Assembly: GCF_016756495.1 (NCBI RefSeq)
Contig: NZ_AP023243.1
Span: forward strand, 992,001 to 1,056,000
Direction of reading: 5' to 3'
Source of the DNA: Mesorhizobium sp. 113-3-3
GTDB taxonomy: Bacteria; Pseudomonadota; Alphaproteobacteria; Rhizobiales; Rhizobiaceae
DNA length: 64,000 bases
Shown here: positions 1-9,800 of the stretch, piece by piece
Numbering within the stretch: the stretch's first letter is position 1
How the letters are laid out: the number at the start of each line of letters is the position of its first letter
Made by a program: the position numbers and the translations under genes
Notes under the pieces: generated by a model
What the model was told of the DNA's origin: nothing
What the model saw: only the letters and a program-made list of their open reading frames with translations
Database searches by the model: none

Positions 1-43
1 GCAGGCGGGCGGCAGACTGACGTCAAACAAAAAGGGGAAAGCG

Positions 44-1207
44 ATGACCAAAGACAATTCGATCCGCCAGGCGGGCATCTCCCGCCGCTATTTCCTGCAG
101 GTCACCGGCGCCGGCCTGGTGACGGCAACCGCGCTCGGCGCCAGCGGCCTCAAAGCCAGGGCGGCGGCCTATGAGAAATTCACCTGGATCTCGCCGCGCG
201 GCACGCTCGAAGTGCTCGACGATTATCCCTATTGGGCGGCGAAGAAAGCCGGCTATTTCGACGGGCTCGACACCGACATGCAGCCGGGACCGTCGGACGG
301 CACGGCGACGGTGAAGTTCGTCGATGTCGGCCAGGCGGACATGGGCTTCCCCTCGCCCGGGGTGTTCTCCTTCGCCATCCAGAACGGCATGAAGCTGAAG
401 TCGGTGTTCCACATGGGCGCCCGCGACACGTTCAGCATCGCCTTCCGCAAGGGCGAGGGCTCGAACGATCTGAAGAAGCTCGAAGGCAAGACCATTCTGC
501 TCGGCTCCGCCGCCTGGCAGTCGATCACCGATCCGCTGCTCGCCGCGCAAGGCGTCGACATCAAGAAGGTGAAATATGTCGAGGCCGGCTGGCCGACCTG
601 GGGCACCGCGCTCGCCGGCGGCCAAGGCGATGCCGCCCTGTCATGGGAAGGGTTGCGCGCCGAATGGATCGCCAAGGGCCTCGACTTCGAATACTGGCTC
701 GGCGTGAAGAACTCGAAGCTGCCGGCCAACACCTTTGTCGTGCGCGCCGCCGATCTCGAGGATGCCGACAAAAAGGCGTTCCTGGAAAAATACCTGCGCG
801 GCTGGGCGATGGGCCTTGAATTCGGCTACCAGAACCCGCGCGCGGCGGTCGAAGCGGTGTTCGAGCAGTTCCCGACGCTGGCCAAGAATCTCGGGCCGGA
901 GCTCGGCACCACCTCGATCCTGCAGCAGATCAACGTCTTCCGTGGCGACATGGACAAGCGCGGCGGCTGGGGCTCGCACGACATGGCGAGCTGGCAGGGC
1001 TTCTTCGACGAGATCCACAAGATCGGCCAGATCACCAATCCGGTGAAGGCCGAGGACGTCTGCACCAACGATTTGATCCCGGCGGCCAATGATTTCGACA
1101 AGGCCAAGGTCAAGGCCGATGCCGACGGCGTCAAACTGTCGGAAGGCTTTGCCGCGCTCGATGTCGAGAAGATCAAGGCGCATCTGTTCGATTCGGCGGT
1201 GAAGTAG
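44..1207 (+). CDS. Tat-exported ABC transporter substrate-binding protein (NMT1/SsuA-like)
   Basis: The 387-residue product is a periplasmic solute-binding protein of the NMT1/THI5/SsuA-like class, which delivers a small organic solute to an ABC permease. The N-terminus carries a twin-arginine motif (SRRYFLQV, about residues 13-20) followed by a hydrophobic stretch and an Ala-rich cleavage region (KARAAA), so export is likely by Tat. The start is preceded by an AAGGGGAAAG ribosome site. The mature part has the two-lobed pattern of the family, with EVLDDYPYWAAKKAGYF near its start and a VDVGQADMGF segment. No permease or ATPase gene lies downstream; they may sit left of the window edge. The substrate cannot be read from sequence; the amidase and peptidase nearby suggest an amide or peptide-like compound (inference). 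Confidence 0.85.
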   Translation: MTKDNSIRQAGISRRYFLQVTGAGLVTATALGASGLKARAAAYEKFTWISPRGTLEVLDDYPYWAAKKAGYFDGLDTDMQPGPSDGTATVKFVDVGQADMGFPSPGVFSFAIQNGMKLKSVFHMGARDTFSIAFRKGEGSNDLKKLEGKTILLGSAAWQSITDPLLAAQGVDIKKVKYVEAGWPTWGTALAGGQGDAALSWEGLRAEWIAKGLDFEYWLGVKNSKLPANTFVVRAADLEDADKKAFLEKYLRGWAMGLEFGYQNPRAAVEAVFEQFPTLAKNLGPELGTTSILQQINVFRGDMDKRGGWGSHDMASWQGFFDEIHKIGQITNPVKAEDVCTNDLIPAANDFDKAKVKADADGVKLSEGFAALDVEKIKAHLFDSAVK

Positions 1208-1227
1208 GGACTGCGATCGTCGGGGTT

Positions 1228-1410
1228 GGCGCTGCCCCTCATCCGCCTGCCGGCACCTTCTCCCCGTATAGTGACGGGGAGAAGGGAGATGACCGCAACC
1301 TCGGCGCATCTTCTGCGGCGTTGGCAATTGGCGAAATCATCGATGTCGGCGTCTTTCTCCCCGTCTCCATACGGGGAGAAATGCCCGGCAGGGCAATGAG
1401 GGGCAGCGCC
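1228..1410. repeat. Rhizobial intergenic palindromic element (RIME-like), copy A
   Basis: The ends are inverted copies of each other: GGCGCTGCCCCTCAT at the left and ATGAGGGGCAGCGCC at the right. Inside, TCTCCCCGTATAGTGACGGG and its inverse CCATACGGGGAGAA form further arms. Related copies occur near 4286, 25194, 38795 and (partial) 57260. The element fills most of the 288-bp gap between the substrate-binding protein and the dehydrogenase. It has no coding capacity. Confidence 0.85.
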
Positions 1411-1495
1411 GAGCTGACGTGATTGCCCGAATAAACATACAGGCAGCGTCAACCGATCGCCGCCCAAGATCCAATCAAGAATGTGGGAGGCTGAT

Positions 1496-2584
1496 GTGGC
1501 CGACAAGGTAAAAGTGCTGGTGGTGGGTCTCGGCAATATGGGTGCGTCGCACGCCAGCGCCTATCACCGCTCCGAGGGGTTTGAGATCGTCGGCATCATG
1601 AGCCGCTCGATCAAGAGCAACACCAAGATCCCGGCGGAGTTGGCCGGCTATCCGCTCTATGAGGATTTCGACCAGGCGCTGGAGGAGACGAAGCCGGACG
1701 CCGTGTCGATCAACAGCTGGCCGAACACCCATGCCGAATATGCTCTGAAGGCGATCGCGGCCAATTGCCATGTGTTCATGGAAAAGCCGCTCGCCACCAA
1801 CATCGAGGACGCCGAGAAAGTCGTGGCGGCGGCACGCGCCAAGAACCGCAAGCTGGTGCTCGGCTACATCCTGCGCGTCCACCCCTCCTGGATCAAGTTC
1901 ATCGAGGTCGGCAAGACGCTCGGCAAGCCGCTGGTGATGCGCCTCAACCTCAACCAGCAGAGCAGTGGCAGCGCCTGGCACTGGCACAAGAACCTGATCG
2001 ATTCGCTGATCCCGATCGTCGATTGCGGCGTGCACTATGTCGATGTCATGTGCCAGCTGACCGGCGCCAGGCCGGTTCGGGTGCACGGCATCGGCGCCAA
2101 GCTCTGGGCGGAAGCCGACAAGCAGAATTACGGCCATCTGCATGTCACCTTCGATGACGGCTCGGTCGGCTGGTACGAGGCCGGCTGGGGTCCGATGATG
2201 AGCGAGACGGCCTATTTCGTGAAGGACGTGGTCGGCCCCAAGGGCGCGGTGTCGATCGTCGCCGGCCAGGCGCCAAGCACGGCCTCGGACGCCGAGGTTT
2301 CCAACTCGGCCGACATCGACCGCCACACCAAGACCGATGCGCTGAAGATCCACTATGCCGCGGTCGACGGTGACAAGAACTTTTCCAAGCCCGACGAGAT
2401 CGTCAGCATGGAGGACGAGCCCGGCCATCAGGAGCTGTGCGACCGCGAGCAAGCCTTCTTCCTGCGCGCCATCCGCGAGGATCTCGATTTGACCGAACAG
2501 ATGGACGCCGCTGTCAACAGCCTGCGCATCGTGCTGGCGGCGGAGCAGAGCATCGAACTCGGGCGGACGGTCGAGCTGGCCTGA
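1496..2584 (+). CDS. Gfo/Idh/MocA-family NAD(P)-dependent oxidoreductase
   Basis: The roughly 362-residue product is a sugar, inositol or biliverdin-type dehydrogenase of the Gfo/Idh/MocA family. The Rossmann motif VVGLGNMGASHA lies at the N-terminus and the family signature EKP (FMEKPLATN) about 90 residues in; the second half is the alpha/beta substrate domain. An ATG lies at 1481, but GGAGG at 1486-1490 sits 5 nt before an in-frame GTG at 1496, so I place the start at the GTG; the upstream ATG would bury the ribosome site inside the gene. The gene sits between the substrate-binding protein and the amidase on the same strand, which suggests one catabolic regulon although repeats separate the genes. 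The substrate is unknown. Confidence 0.85.
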   Translation: MADKVKVLVVGLGNMGASHASAYHRSEGFEIVGIMSRSIKSNTKIPAELAGYPLYEDFDQALEETKPDAVSINSWPNTHAEYALKAIAANCHVFMEKPLATNIEDAEKVVAAARAKNRKLVLGYILRVHPSWIKFIEVGKTLGKPLVMRLNLNQQSSGSAWHWHKNLIDSLIPIVDCGVHYVDVMCQLTGARPVRVHGIGAKLWAEADKQNYGHLHVTFDDGSVGWYEAGWGPMMSETAYFVKDVVGPKGAVSIVAGQAPSTASDAEVSNSADIDRHTKTDALKIHYAAVDGDKNFSKPDEIVSMEDEPGHQELCDREQAFFLRAIREDLDLTEQMDAAVNSLRIVLAAEQSIELGRTVELA

Positions 2585-2596
2585 GGTCGGCGCCGG

Positions 2597-2757
2597 CCCC
2601 CCTCATCCGGCCGCTACGCGGCCACCTGTGCCGGGGCGAGTCACGGGCCTCGCCCGTCCTCCGGACCCCCAGGGGAGAAGAGATAAGCGCTAGCGCTCGT
2701 AGTCTCCTCTCCCCCTCGGGGAGAGGTCAGCCGAGCGAAGCGGAGGCTGGGTGAGGG
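2597..2757. repeat. Intergenic palindromic repeat, second family
   Basis: A repeat bounded by CCCCTCATCCGG at the left and GGGTGAGGG at the right, with nested inverted segments (GGCCGCTACGCGGCC; CCTCTCCCCCTCGGGGAGAGG). Its core differs from the 1228 family. It occupies nearly all of the gap before the amidase, whose ribosome site (AGAAGGAGC) lies just past it. Confidence 0.75.
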
Positions 2758-2787
2758 TGAGTCTCTCAGACATAGAAGGAGCAATAC

Positions 2788-4230
2788 ATGACCGCCGTCA
2801 CCGACAGTCTGTTGAAAACCTATGCCGAGTCCGATGCGCTTGACCTCGCAGCTCTGGTGCGCGGCGGCCAGGTTTCGCCGGCCGAACTGGTCGAGGCGGC
2901 GATCACGCTGGTGGAGCGGCTCAATCCGGCGCTGAACGCGGTGATCCACCGCCTCTATGACATGGCGCGTGCGCAGGCCGCGACGGTCGACAAATCGGCG
3001 CCCTTCGCCGGCGTGCCGTTCCTGCTCAAGGAGCTGGCCTCGTCCTGGACGGGCGCGCCGAACACCAATTCTTCGTTCTATCTGAAGGACGTCGTCGCCG
3101 ACTTCGACACCGAAGTGGTTCGCCGCATGAAGGCGGCGGGGCTGGTGCTGGTCGGCAAGTCGAACGCGCCTGAAAATGGCTGGTCGATCACGACCGAGCC
3201 GAAGCTTTACGGCACGACCAAGAATCCATGGAAGGAAGGCATCACGCCGGGCGGCTCCAGCGGCGGCGCGGCGGCGGCCGTCGCTTCACGCATGGTGCCG
3301 ATCGCCGAAGCCAGCGACGGCGCCGGTTCGATCCGCATTCCCGCCTCCTGCTGCGGCATTGTCGGGCTGAAACCGTCGCGCGGCCGCGTCAGCCTCGCGC
3401 CGTTCGGCGACTATTGGTATGGCGGCGCCTATTTTCTCTGCTGCTCGCGCACGGTGCGCGACACGGCGGCCTATCTCGATGCCGTCGCCGGCGCGCTACC
3501 GGGCGATCCTTACACGCCGCCGGTTCCCGATGCCTCCTGGCTCAGCCTGTCGGCGCGGGCGCCGAAAAGGTTGCGCATCAGCTTCACCGTTGCGCCGCCC
3601 AACGGCACGGCCATCGATCCGGAGGTGAAGGCGGCGGTGCTGGCGACGGTGGCCGCGCTCGAGCGGCTGGGGCACGATGTCGAGGAGCATGACATGCCGC
3701 TCGACGCCAATGGCGTGTGGACGACCTACACCAACATGACCTGTGTGCAGACGGCGGCGACCTTCGACTATCTCGAAACGGTGATCGGCCGGCCGGTGAC
3801 GCCAGCCGACGTCGAGGCGGTGACCTGGGCGATCATCGCGCGCGGCCGCGCGACCAGCGGCGTCAGGCACATCTCCGATGTCGAGCAGCTCCGGCAGACC
3901 GGCCGCGACATTGCCGGCGACCTCAACGCGTACGACCTCTTCATCACGCCGACGCTGACGCAGCTGCCGCGTCCATTCGGCTATTATGACATGTCGGAAA
4001 CCGACATCGATCGCTACAACGCCAAATGGACGGATGCGGTCTTCGCCTTCCCCTTCAACATATCAGGCCAGCCGGCGATCTCGCTGCCGCTCGGATGGTC
4101 GAAGGGCGGCGTGCCGATCGGCGTTCAGCTGGTCGGCCGCTATGGCGACGAGGCGACCGTGCTGGCGGCGTCGGCGCAGCTGGAGCAGGAGATGCCGTGG
4201 CGGGATCGGCGACCGGCGGTGAGCGGCTAG
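2788..4230 (+). CDS. Amidase (amidase-signature family)
   Basis: The 480-residue product hydrolyses a carboxamide and is expected in the cytoplasm. The amidase-signature catalytic triad is visible: Lys81 in the VPFLLKEL segment, the cis-Ser in the glycine/serine loop PGGSSGG (about 154-160), and the nucleophile Ser181 in DGAGSIRIP. Full length agrees with the family (about 450-500 residues). AAGGAGCAATAC precedes the ATG. Position beside a solute-binding protein, a dehydrogenase and an M24 peptidase fits breakdown of an imported amide or modified amino acid (inference). It could instead be annotated as a GatA-like or 6-aminohexanoate-type amidase; no GatB or GatC neighbour is present, so it is unlikely to be tRNA amidotransferase subunit A. 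Confidence 0.9.
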   Translation: MTAVTDSLLKTYAESDALDLAALVRGGQVSPAELVEAAITLVERLNPALNAVIHRLYDMARAQAATVDKSAPFAGVPFLLKELASSWTGAPNTNSSFYLKDVVADFDTEVVRRMKAAGLVLVGKSNAPENGWSITTEPKLYGTTKNPWKEGITPGGSSGGAAAAVASRMVPIAEASDGAGSIRIPASCCGIVGLKPSRGRVSLAPFGDYWYGGAYFLCCSRTVRDTAAYLDAVAGALPGDPYTPPVPDASWLSLSARAPKRLRISFTVAPPNGTAIDPEVKAAVLATVAALERLGHDVEEHDMPLDANGVWTTYTNMTCVQTAATFDYLETVIGRPVTPADVEAVTWAIIARGRATSGVRHISDVEQLRQTGRDIAGDLNAYDLFITPTLTQLPRPFGYYDMSETDIDRYNAKWTDAVFAFPFNISGQPAISLPLGWSKGGVPIGVQLVGRYGDEATVLAASAQLEQEMPWRDRRPAVSG

Positions 4231-4285
4231 GATGTGTTGATGTTAGGTGATGCGGCATCAATACAAAGCGACAATCTCTACCGTC

Positions 4286-4464
4286 GGCGCCGCCCCTCAC
4301 TGTCCTGCCGGACATCTCTCCCCGTAAACGGGGCGAGAGGAGCTGGCCGCAGCGCCTGCGCCTTTCTTGCGACGTTGGTGATTGGCGAAATCGGCGATTA
4401 AGGCGTCCCTCTCCCCGTCACTATACGGGGAGAGGATGCCGGCAGGCAGGTGAGGGGCAGCGCC
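4286..4464. repeat. Rhizobial intergenic palindromic element, copy C
   Basis: Same family as the element at 1228: left end GGCGCCGCCCCTCA, right end TGAGGGGCAGCGCC, internal CTCTCCCCGT arms in inverted orientation and a central CGAAATCGGCGATT-like core. It lies between two convergent genes. The remaining roughly 80 bp up to 4547 contain nothing I can identify. Confidence 0.85.
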
Positions 4465-4547
4465 AACGGTTGGCCATTGTGAATAGCTGATGTGACAAAA
4501 CAGGATGCTTAAAAATGTGCGGCCAGCCACACATCAAGAAGGCTTGG

Positions 4548-5789
4548 CTACCCAATCCCCTCCAGCCGCCTCGGCAGCCGGTTCATCGGCCTCGGCCCGT
4601 CCGCCGTGATCAGGAACTGGTCTTCCAGATTGAAGCTGGCAAGGCCATCGATATAGAGCGGGATTTCGAAGGCCAGCACCATACCGGCCTCGATCACCAC
4701 ATCGCTGTCGGCGGCGATGAACGGCCATTGCTCTGAGAATACCGATTGCCCCACGCTGTGGCCGAAATGGCCGCGGCGGTAGGAGGGCAGGCCTTGCCGC
4801 GCCAGGCTCCCGGTGGTGACGCGATGGACATGAGCGAGCGTGTTTCCGGGCATCAACGCCGCCAGCCCGTCCTCGAAGGCGCGCTCGGCGATCGCATGCA
4901 GCTCGGCCTGGTCGGCGGAAGGCGGTCCGAAGGTGAAGTTGCGCGACATGTCGGAGGCATACCCACCGACCGTGCAGACCATGTCGCATTTCAGGGGATC
5001 GCCGGCCTCGGCTCTGGCATCGGCGCCCTTGGCGCGGGCGCCCAGCGTCACATATTCGGCTGTCAGGACCGGATGCGACAGGCCGGCGGCCGCGTCGGTG
5101 ACGCCCTTGCGGTAGAGCGCGACGAGATCGGCCTGGCGCATGCCGGCCATCGCGTCCACCTGCAGTCGCTCCAGCCCGGCTTCCGAGAGGAAAATGCCTT
5201 GCTGCAAGAGGTCGATCTCACGCTGTGATTTGATGGCCCGCAGCCTGTCCAGCACGGGCGAGCCGTCGACGACAGGGCAATCCGGCAGCAGCGCCTGGAT
5301 GGAAGCGAAATCGGCGGCCGGGACAAAGTCGAGGTCGATGCCGAGCGTTGCGCGCGCCAGTCCGAAGTCGTCCAGCAGCACCCGCAGCTGGCGCAGCGAA
5401 CCGGCGAGATCGAAGGTGGCGGGCCGCGAGAAATCAGGCGTGCGGCCAAGCAAGGCAAGGCCGGCCTCGATGCGTTCGGCCAGGGGCAGCCCGTGCGCTG
5501 TCTCGACTGGCGCGGATTCGATCCAGATCGGGTGCGAACGCACGACCGCCTCGGGCATGGCGAGCCGCAGCTGCGCCGCGTTGAAGTCGGCGACGACGAC
5601 GCCGATCGGCAGGTCCTGTCTGGCCGGGATGACGACAAAGCCGCCGCCGGCGCGCCGGAACAGTCCCGCCGGGCCGATCCATGCGCCGGTGGCATAGTGG
5701 AAGGCTTCCGGCGCGCAAAGCACCAGCGCGGCAATGCCGGCGCGTTCCATCAATTGCGCGGCGTGCTGGCGGTCGACAAAGCCTGTCAT
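4548..5789 (-). CDS. M24-family metallopeptidase (Xaa-Pro dipeptidase / creatinase-like)
   Basis: The 413-residue product has the pita-bread aminopeptidase fold: an N-terminal creatinase-like domain and a C-terminal M24 domain. The five metal ligands of the family can be placed: Asp in KCDMVCTVGG, Asp in ASDMSRNF, His in GHFGHSVG, Glu in VLAFEIPLY and Glu in NLEDQFLIT, so the enzyme should be active. The open frame extends upstream to 5882, but I choose the ATG at 5789, which has GGAGAAACCC in front and begins at the expected family N-terminus. It converges on the amidase and probably shares its catabolic role, for example hydrolysis of a dipeptide or creatine-like amide (inference). Confidence 0.85.
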   Translation of the reverse strand: MTGFVDRQHAAQLMERAGIAALVLCAPEAFHYATGAWIGPAGLFRRAGGGFVVIPARQDLPIGVVVADFNAAQLRLAMPEAVVRSHPIWIESAPVETAHGLPLAERIEAGLALLGRTPDFSRPATFDLAGSLRQLRVLLDDFGLARATLGIDLDFVPAADFASIQALLPDCPVVDGSPVLDRLRAIKSQREIDLLQQGIFLSEAGLERLQVDAMAGMRQADLVALYRKGVTDAAAGLSHPVLTAEYVTLGARAKGADARAEAGDPLKCDMVCTVGGYASDMSRNFTFGPPSADQAELHAIAERAFEDGLAALMPGNTLAHVHRVTTGSLARQGLPSYRRGHFGHSVGQSVFSEQWPFIAADSDVVIEAGMVLAFEIPLYIDGLASFNLEDQFLITADGPRPMNRLPRRLEGIG

Positions 5790-6051
5790 GGGTTTCTCCG
5801 GATGGCCTGGCGGCAACGGAGCATTGCGGGCGCGGACAATCAAGCGCCGAATGGGAGATCCGGCGGCCGGCAGATCGCGCATTGGCTGGTGCTGCAGGCG
5901 ACTGGCACGAAGACCCCGTGGGACTTGATACCCACCCCATCTCTTTCCAGGGGCGGCGCAAGCTTCGCCAATCGGCCGCCTCCGCCACGGGTTAGGATTG
6001 TTGGGCGCGTGTGCCCTACGGCTGTCGCAAGACAGCGAACGGCATTACCCG

Positions 6052-6642
6052 CTACTTGATCGATTCCAGCTTGGCCACCGCGGCGCCGAAGCCTTTGAGG
6101 GAAACCGGGATGGTCACCGGCTTGCGCGTCACCGATTCCATGCCGATGTTCATCGTCGTCCCCGACTTCATCGCCTTGGCCAGTTCCGGCGCCACCGGCA
6201 CCGCGGCATAGGCGCCGTTCTGGTCGCTGGTCTGGATGGCGATGGTGACTTTCTTGCCGCTGTCGACCTGATAGCTGACGCCCGACGGCAGGAACAGGCC
6301 GTGCGGCAAGGCGAGCAGCATGGCCAGGCTGCCATTGCCGCTGTCGCGGCGCACGGTCACGGTCAACACGCGCTGGCCTGTCTTGGCCTCGGTGAGGTTC
6401 TGCGACACCTGGCACTGAAGGTCGCCGGCAGCAGAGTCGCTGGAACAGTTAACCGCCCATGCATTGGCGTCGGCCGGCTTGGATCCGGCGTCCTTTGATT
6501 GAGACTGTTTGGCTTGGGCCTCTTTGGTGGTGTCCTCCGCAAGCGCCGGGCCAGAAGAAGCCGACAACAGCCACAGAGCAGCCGATGCCGCGACCATGCG
6601 AAGTAGATTAGACTTCGCTAAAATAATTGCCATGTTCTTCAT
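6052..6642 (-). CDS. Invasion-associated locus B (IalB)-family periplasmic protein
   Basis: The roughly 196-residue product has an N-terminal signal segment (LLRMVAASAALWLLSAS, cleavage near GPALA-ED) and a Lys/Gln/Asp-rich linker. The globular domain has the IalB pattern: WAVNCSSD near its start, then QNLTEAKTGQRVLTVTV and VTIPVSLKGFGAAVAKLE at the end. IalB proteins are small alphaproteobacterial envelope proteins first linked to Bartonella invasion; their biochemical role is not settled. The frame is open to 6804, but the ATG at 6642 (another at 6633) directly precedes the signal sequence. It is divergent from the giant surface-protein gene at 6886, so the two may share a regulatory region. 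Confidence 0.8.
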   Translation of the reverse strand: MKNMAIILAKSNLLRMVAASAALWLLSASSGPALAEDTTKEAQAKQSQSKDAGSKPADANAWAVNCSSDSAAGDLQCQVSQNLTEAKTGQRVLTVTVRRDSGNGSLAMLLALPHGLFLPSGVSYQVDSGKKVTIAIQTSDQNGAYAAVPVAPELAKAMKSGTTMNIGMESVTRKPVTIPVSLKGFGAAVAKLESIK

Positions 6643-6885
6643 GCCCCGCAGTTTTCCTTGCCCCGGCAGGTATTCTCCTGGAAAAGGCTTGATACAACAA
6701 GGGCGACGGTTCCGAAAGCCGAGTCCCTGGCCAAGCAAGCCGGCAAATCTACTGTGGCAATATGGCCACAGGACAGAACTTTGAGGTCGGACAACAACAC
6801 TCACAACATTCCGGGCTCGCTATACAATAGAATTCACGTAAGAATTAACACGCGGGACGTGTAGTCCCAGAAGGACTCGCCAGGG
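6643..6885. promoter_or_regulatory. Divergent upstream region of the IalB and giant surface-protein genes
   Basis: A 243-bp gap that is clearly more AT-rich than its surroundings from about 6780 to 6850. A TATACAAT stretch at about 6829-6838 is a possible -10 element for the rightward gene, although no convincing -35 is visible. A short hairpin, GGGAC-GTGTA-GTCCC at 6854-6868, lies just before the AAGGA ribosome site (6871-6875) and may shape translation of the giant gene. Confidence 0.4.
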
Positions 6886-9800
6886 ATGGGAACTACCGAG
6901 ACGTCTCGGCAGGTTGGTGGGATGGTTGCGCGTGGGGAGGCTTTCCACGTGCGCGCCGGCTATGGCCGTTTGCGAATTGCAAGACAGCTGTGGAAGACGA
7001 CGGCGCTGACGACGCTGGCGCTCGGCCTTTCAGGCGTGGTTGCCGATGCCGACCCCGACGGGCTCTGGCAGCCGCAGATCCGCGCCATTGTCGGCGCCGA
7101 CAACAATGGCGGCAACGCCGCGCTCGAAGGCTTCATACCGATCAAGCAGACGGCGGAATCGGTGCTGTTCCTCGATGTCCGGGCCAAGCACGATTTCAAG
7201 GATGCGTCGGGCCAGGACATCGGCCTCGGCATTCGCCGCATCGTCAATCCGGACCTGATGCTCGGCGGCTACGCCTATATCAACCTCGAGAACTACAGCG
7301 GCACGCAGTTCACCGCCGGCACGCTGGGCGTCGAGGCGATCACGCCGAATTTCGACGCGCATGTGAACGTCTTTGTGCCGATCAAGGGCGACTCGACCGA
7401 TCGTTCGACCAGCTCGACCCTGTCGATGGTCAGCAACCAGCTGATCGAACAGATATCGGTGCTCGACCACCGCGACTACGCGGCCTGGGGCATCGAAGGC
7501 GAGATCGGCGCCCAGGTTCCGGTCAACCTGCCCGACAAGCACTCGCTGCGGCTCGACATTGGCGGCTACCATTTCGAGGATCCGCACGGCGATGACGGCA
7601 GCGTGACCGGTGCCAAGGCCGGTTTCGAATACACGATCGGCGATGTCTTCGGCAGCGGCACCGAACTGGTCTTTGCCGGCGAGGTCCGCAACGACAATCG
7701 CGACGACACCCAGTTCGCCGGCAGCGTGCGGCTGAACATCCCGTTCAACCCCAGCCGCGGCTCGGACACGACCGCGGCCATCGGAACGGATCCGGTCTAT
7801 CCGGTCAGCGAAGGCCTGCGCAAGCGCGTCAACGAACGCGTGCGCGGCGATATCGGCGTCAGGATCCAGTCGCAGGAGATCAACGGCGGCACGACGACGC
7901 GGGTCGCCATCAACGCCGCCACAAATGCGGCGTTCGGCAAGTTCTATTTCGCCGATGGCGGCCTGGCGGGCGCCGGCACGCAGGCCGACCCGACGACGCT
8001 GGACGACGCGGTCACCAAGGCCGGCACCGGCGGTTTTGTCGTCGCGCTCGGCGGCAATGGCAACATCCAGACCCCGGGCCAGACGATTGCCGCCGGCCAG
8101 ACGCTTATCGGCGGCGGCGAAAGCGTCACCGCGAAACTGGCCAACGGCGGCACCGCCACCTTCAATCTCGGCGGCAGCGACGGCACGATCCAGGGCACCA
8201 ATGTCGCCAACAATGTCATCACGCTCGGCACCGGCAACACGCTGAACGGCATCACCATCACCGGCGGCGCCAACGGCATCTTCGGCAACAACGCCGCCGG
8301 CACGACACTGACCAATGTCACGGTGACGGGCGCCGGCGGCAACGGCGCCGAATTCAAGGGCAATTCGACCAATGTCAGCGCGTCCAATTTCACCGCGACC
8401 GGCAATGGCCTCGACGGCCTGCATATAGAAGACAACGGCACCTACAATTTCACCGGCACGACATTGCTGTCGGGCAATCTCGACGACGGTCTGGATATCA
8501 CTGGCCAGGGCACCTACACCTTCGCCACCGTCAATGCGCTGAACAATACTGATCGCGGCATAACCGTGCAGGGCACGTCGAGCGGCGGCAGCTTCACCAC
8601 CACCGGCGGCACCGTGTCGGGCAATGGCGGCATGGCCGTCTTCATCGACCCGATCACCGCGCATGTGGTGCTGGATTCGATCAGCCAGACGGGCGGCACG
8701 TCGGGCGTGGTGCTCGACCATGTTTCGGGCAGCTTCACCGTCAACGGCGCGACGACGATTTCCAACACGACGGGACCGGCGATCGCCATTTCCGATTCGC
8801 CGGCGACGATCCGCTTCGGCGACATCAACATCACCAATCCCGGCGCCGACGGCATGTCGTTTGCCGGCGTCAACGCGGCGGTGGTGGCCGGCAACATCGT
8901 CATTTCCGGCCTCGGCGTCGGCACGGGTCTCGACTTCTTCGGCAGCCAGACCAATTTCACCGTGCAGTCGCTCAACATCACCGGGCCTGGTGCCGCCGGC
9001 ACCATCGGCATCGATCTCGCAGGCACCACGGGCGGCGCTTCGATCATCATCACAAATGGCGGTTCCATTTCGGGCGTCGATACCGGCGTTCGCTTCGGCA
9101 TATCCGGGTCGCTCGCCAGTTCGGCCAATGCCGAATTCAGCTTTGGCGGCGGCTCGATCGCCGGCAGCACCGCTTCGCTCGACGCGCGCGGCCTCAACCA
9201 GACGCTCGGCCATTACGCGTTCGGCTCGACCAGCTTCAGCGGCCCGCAGCTGTTCGACCCGCAGAACGTGATCTTCGTCGGCTCGACGGCGACCGGCCTG
9301 ATGGACGGCTCCTCGCTGTCGAACCTCGCCTCGTTCACCACGGCCAATGCCAACACCGACAGCAACGCCATCTTCGTGCTGGTCAACGATGGTACGCCCA
9401 TCGATGCTTCGGGTGGCTTCTCGCTCAGCAGCGGGCAGACGCTGGCGTCTTTCGGCAATGGCCGCTCCTTCTCGCTCGGCGGCGTGCCGATCAATATCAC
9501 CGGCGACAATGTCCAGCATGGCGTGACCGTCTCGGACCCGGCCGGCGCGGCGACGCTGACCAATTCCGGGGCCGGCGATGTCGTGACGCTGGCCAACAAC
9601 ACCTCACTGCTCGACTTCAACATTTCAGGCGGCGGCGCCAACGGCATCCATGGCAGCGGCGTCAGCGCGGTCACCATCTCCGGCCTGAACGTCACGGGCG
9701 CGGCTTTGAACGGCGTGCTGTTCGACGGCACCAACAGCATCACCGCCAACAATCTGAACTCGAGCGGCAACACCGGCAGCGGCCTCGAGATCGACAGTGG

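Noticed and set aside
2788-4230. The amidase as GatA of tRNA amidotransferase
   Set aside because: No gatB or gatC nearby and the surroundings are catabolic.
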